Shown here one piece after another: positions 62,481-64,000 of a stretch of 64,000 bases of DNA. The position numbers and the translations under genes are program-made. The stretch lies in NCBI RefSeq assembly GCF_004341235.1, contig NZ_SLUP01000008.1:1-64000 (forward strand), in the 5' to 3' direction. Source of the stretch: Mariniflexile fucanivorans (GTDB lineage: Bacteria; Bacteroidota; Bacteroidia; Flavobacteriales; Flavobacteriaceae). The notes beneath the pieces are model-generated. The model worked only from the letters and a program-made list of their open reading frames with translations. It did no database searches and was not told where the DNA came from. Positions within the stretch are counted from its first letter, which is position 1. Each line of letters starts with the position of its first letter.

Positions 62481-62543
62481 CATGGTAAGTTTGTTTTAGC
62501 ATCTAATATAAAGTTACATAAGATTCCGAAATGTTGAAAGAAG

Positions 62544-62674
62544 GAGGCTGTCTTAAAAGTGTATGGTATTTACTTTGTCAGGTTGAGCTTGTCGAAACTG
62601 ATATTGATTATCAGTAAGTTAAAATATTTCGACAGGCTCAATATGACACAGAATTACACTTTTAAGACAGCCTC
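62544..62674. repeat. Long-hairpin interspersed element, copy C
   Basis: 131 bp from GAGGCTGTCTTAAAAGTG to ACTTTTAAGACAGCCTC. The outer arms pair perfectly with sequence different from copies A and B (TCTTAAAAG versus TCTGAAAAG), each change matched in the opposite arm. Ends 24 bases before the GIY-YIG gene. Confidence 0.92.
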
Positions 62675-62698
62675 GACAAATTATAAGAAATCAACTCA

Positions 62699-63013
62699 TT
62701 GAAGCGTGCATATCATAATTATTGGGTCTATATTTTAACCAACAAGGCTAGAGGCACGCTCTATATAGGTGTTTCAGGAGGTATAGACGATAGGATGGAA
62801 CGCCATGTATCTGGTAACGGCTCAAAGTTTACAAAGAAGTACCAGCTCAAACACCTAGTGTATTTTGAGGAATTTCAATATATAGATGATGCTATAAAAC
62901 GAGAAAAGCAATTAAAGAACTGGCATCGGGAATGGAAAATTAATCTGATTGAAAGTCAAAACCCAGAATGGAAAAACTTGTGGACGCCTGTAGTGACTGA
63001 ACTAAGACCCTGA
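62699..63013 (+). CDS. GIY-YIG nuclease superfamily small protein
   Basis: A 104-residue protein starting at TTG 62699. It shows the GIY-YIG pattern as YWVYILTNKARGTLYIGVSG (YVY...YIG), then RMERHVSGNGSKFTKKYQLKHLVYFE, EFQYIDDAIKREKQLKNW with the catalytic glutamate, and PEWKNLW. Similar small UPF0213-type proteins are of unknown physiology. The stop falls within a REP palindrome, and a long-hairpin element and a REP cluster sit upstream, so the gene is encased in repeats. Plausible involvement in repeat mobility is speculative. Confidence 0.85.
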   Translation: MKRAYHNYWVYILTNKARGTLYIGVSGGIDDRMERHVSGNGSKFTKKYQLKHLVYFEEFQYIDDAIKREKQLKNWHREWKINLIESQNPEWKNLWTPVVTELRP

Positions 63014-63027
63014 AACGAGTTCAGGGT
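63007..63027. repeat. REP palindrome supplying the GIY-YIG gene stop
   Basis: ACCCTGAA ACGAG TTCAGGGT; TGA of the gene (63011-63013) lies in the left arm. Confidence 0.8.
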
Positions 63028-63079
63028 AACAAGTAGGAGTTTAGGGTTACAAGTTTTTTGGGGGACGGTGCGATAAAAA

Positions 63080-63111
63080 AGCACCACCTTTTGAAATGTA
63101 TAGATGGTGCT
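63080..63111 (-). terminator. Terminator of the unrecognised minus-strand gene
   Basis: AGCACCA / TGGTGCT stem, 14 bases past the stop at 63125, with an A-run on the left giving a T-run on the transcript. Confidence 0.72.
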
Positions 63112-63124
63112 AAATTTCTTTTTT

Positions 63125-63874
63125 TTACAGAATTTCCACTAATTTTAAGGCATTAAAGGTGCCATTGTTCAGGGCATATTGTAAACCATTTACTTCTTGA
63201 TAAAATGCCACTTTAAGAAAATACATTTTATTTCCTGTTCCAGAAGGTACTCCAGCTGGCGTTAATGTTACCGGCGTGTTTGTGTTGTCGATAGGCAGAT
63301 TAACCGATGGACTCACCTGTAGGTCTTTTACATCTGTATTAAAATCGATATCTAAAAACCCGGCTATTAAACTTACATGTGTGCTGCCTTGAGGCGCATT
63401 TAGGTTTTGAGAGGGAATAAATTCTGCCATACTTATGGCACCAGTGGTGGTGTTTAACGTAAAGTCTGAGAGTAGCACGCTGCTTAAAATGGCATTGATA
63501 TTAAAGTTGAAGCCGTTTAATGCCAATTTACCAAGTGGTGTTGCGAGACCTATGGCTACTTGGCGTTGGCCTCTGGGGGATGTGGTGTCTGCATCTTTAA
63601 CTTTTGTCATGGTTTGGGTTAAACGCGATGTGACTAAATCGTCTTTAGCATCGGTTAACAGGTCTAAAATACCACGACGCAGTTGTTTTCCGCTGGTGGC
63701 TGCATGTCCAAATTCGACACCGTTTTCCCTGGTTCGTGCATAAGCAGGATCGTTTTTAATGCGTTTGGCGCTCACGCTACTTTTTGTTTTTACTAAATAC
63801 CCTTCTTTGCCCTTGTAAAAGGTAAGATTGTCTAGGGTGCCTTCAATCTTAATAAAGCTGTTTAATTTTGCCAT
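63125..63874 (-). CDS. Unrecognised Flavobacteria-type protein (250 residues)
   Basis: The start is placed at ATG 63874 (MAKLNSFIKIEGTLDNLTFY), since 28 extra residues from the frame above have no conserved look. It has a repeated-type beginning LTFYKGKEGYLVKTKSSVSAKRI, then NDPAYARTRENGVEFGHAATSG, and a beta-rich C-terminal half (FLDIDFNTDVKDLQVSPSVN, YFLKVAFYQEV). There is no signal peptide. The N-terminal pattern is common in the family by my recollection, but no function is known. Codon use is less AT-rich than the neighbours, like the first 120 bases of the window. Confidence 0.68.
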   Translation of the reverse strand: MAKLNSFIKIEGTLDNLTFYKGKEGYLVKTKSSVSAKRIKNDPAYARTRENGVEFGHAATSGKQLRRGILDLLTDAKDDLVTSRLTQTMTKVKDADTTSPRGQRQVAIGLATPLGKLALNGFNFNINAILSSVLLSDFTLNTTTGAISMAEFIPSQNLNAPQGSTHVSLIAGFLDIDFNTDVKDLQVSPSVNLPIDNTNTPVTLTPAGVPSGTGNKMYFLKVAFYQEVNGLQYALNNGTFNALKLVEIL

Positions 63875-64000
63875 GATTTGGGGGTTTATGTTCCGTAATT
63901 TTTTAGGAACTGGTTTAGGCTTTACTACCGCTTTGGTAGTTTTTGTAAGGGTAAACATAGTGTGTTTTTTGTTTCCATGTTTTTGGATAAGGCTTTAAAC

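Noticed and set aside
62281-62502. Minus-strand ORF of 73 codons in the REP cluster
   Set aside because: Made up of palindromic repeat words; no protein-like pattern.

Overview
The window is a chromosomal segment of a Bacteroidota, very probably a marine-type Flavobacteriaceae. Supporting signs are the AT-rich genome, a type IX secretion/gliding gene set (CHU_C and type A sorting domains, PorP/SprF, OmpA-PD40 proteins), start sites without Shine-Dalgarno sequences, repeated TAnnTTTG -7 promoter boxes with an occasional TTG about 19-21 bases upstream, an enlarged SecA of 1117 residues, and the rpmB-rpmG-DUF4295-ftsY gene order. The placement is inferred from content; no database was searched.

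Layout. 1-4.7 kb: 3' end of a repetitive T9SS adhesin, its SprF partner and an OmpA/PD40 protein. 4.7-12.8 kb: idi-queD, a small leaderless ORF, tRNA-Thr, a M48 peptidase, a DUF4369 lipoprotein, a DoxX-like protein, a VanX-type dipeptidase, a sterol-desaturase-family protein and a DEAD-box helicase. 12.9-15.4 kb: a fluoride-type riboswitch in front of a CLC-F-type antiporter, then a bestrophin-like channel. 15.6-17.3 kb: a two-gene HipA-like kinase/partner module. 17.4-28.3 kb (mostly minus strand): a radical SAM protein, Dus, MOSC, an FKBP gene interrupted by an in-frame stop, a META-domain lipoprotein, a LamG protein, a BKACE-GNAT cassette bounded by a decayed copy of the htpG 3' end, and htpG itself. 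28.5-44.4 kb: fabH, CoA-binding protein, SSS transporter, recR, GT2, E2, DnaQ-like exonuclease, PLD nuclease, FAH, Hpt, cinA, L28, L33, DUF4295, ftsY, a serine hydrolase and rimO. 44.5-57.4 kb: small outer-membrane protein, ttcA-like gene, M23 peptidase, secA, DUF2795, a corrinoid adenosyltransferase, a 53-residue membrane protein, a DUF5723-TSP3-OmpA protein, a methyltransferase and an ABC-F ATPase. 57.5-62.2 kb: Wza-Wzc-CysQ-CysC, the start of an exopolysaccharide/sulfate-activation locus. 62.2-64 kb: repeat cluster, GIY-YIG protein and an unrecognised protein.

Intergenic DNA is rich in structured repeats: (a) a 131-141 bp long-hairpin element in three good copies whose arms co-vary; (b) a family bounded by TTTGGGCGTT and ATCCCTAACGC in three copies; (c) many short REP-like palindromes, some of which enter genes or supply stop codons; (d) a 96-bp heptanucleotide array.

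Points most worth a second look are the uncharacterised HipA-like kinase/partner operon, the 35-codon leaderless unit at 6.4 kb, the BKACE-GNAT cassette with its htpG 3' duplication, the fluoride riboswitch with a possible alternative pairing, and the co-varying hairpin element.
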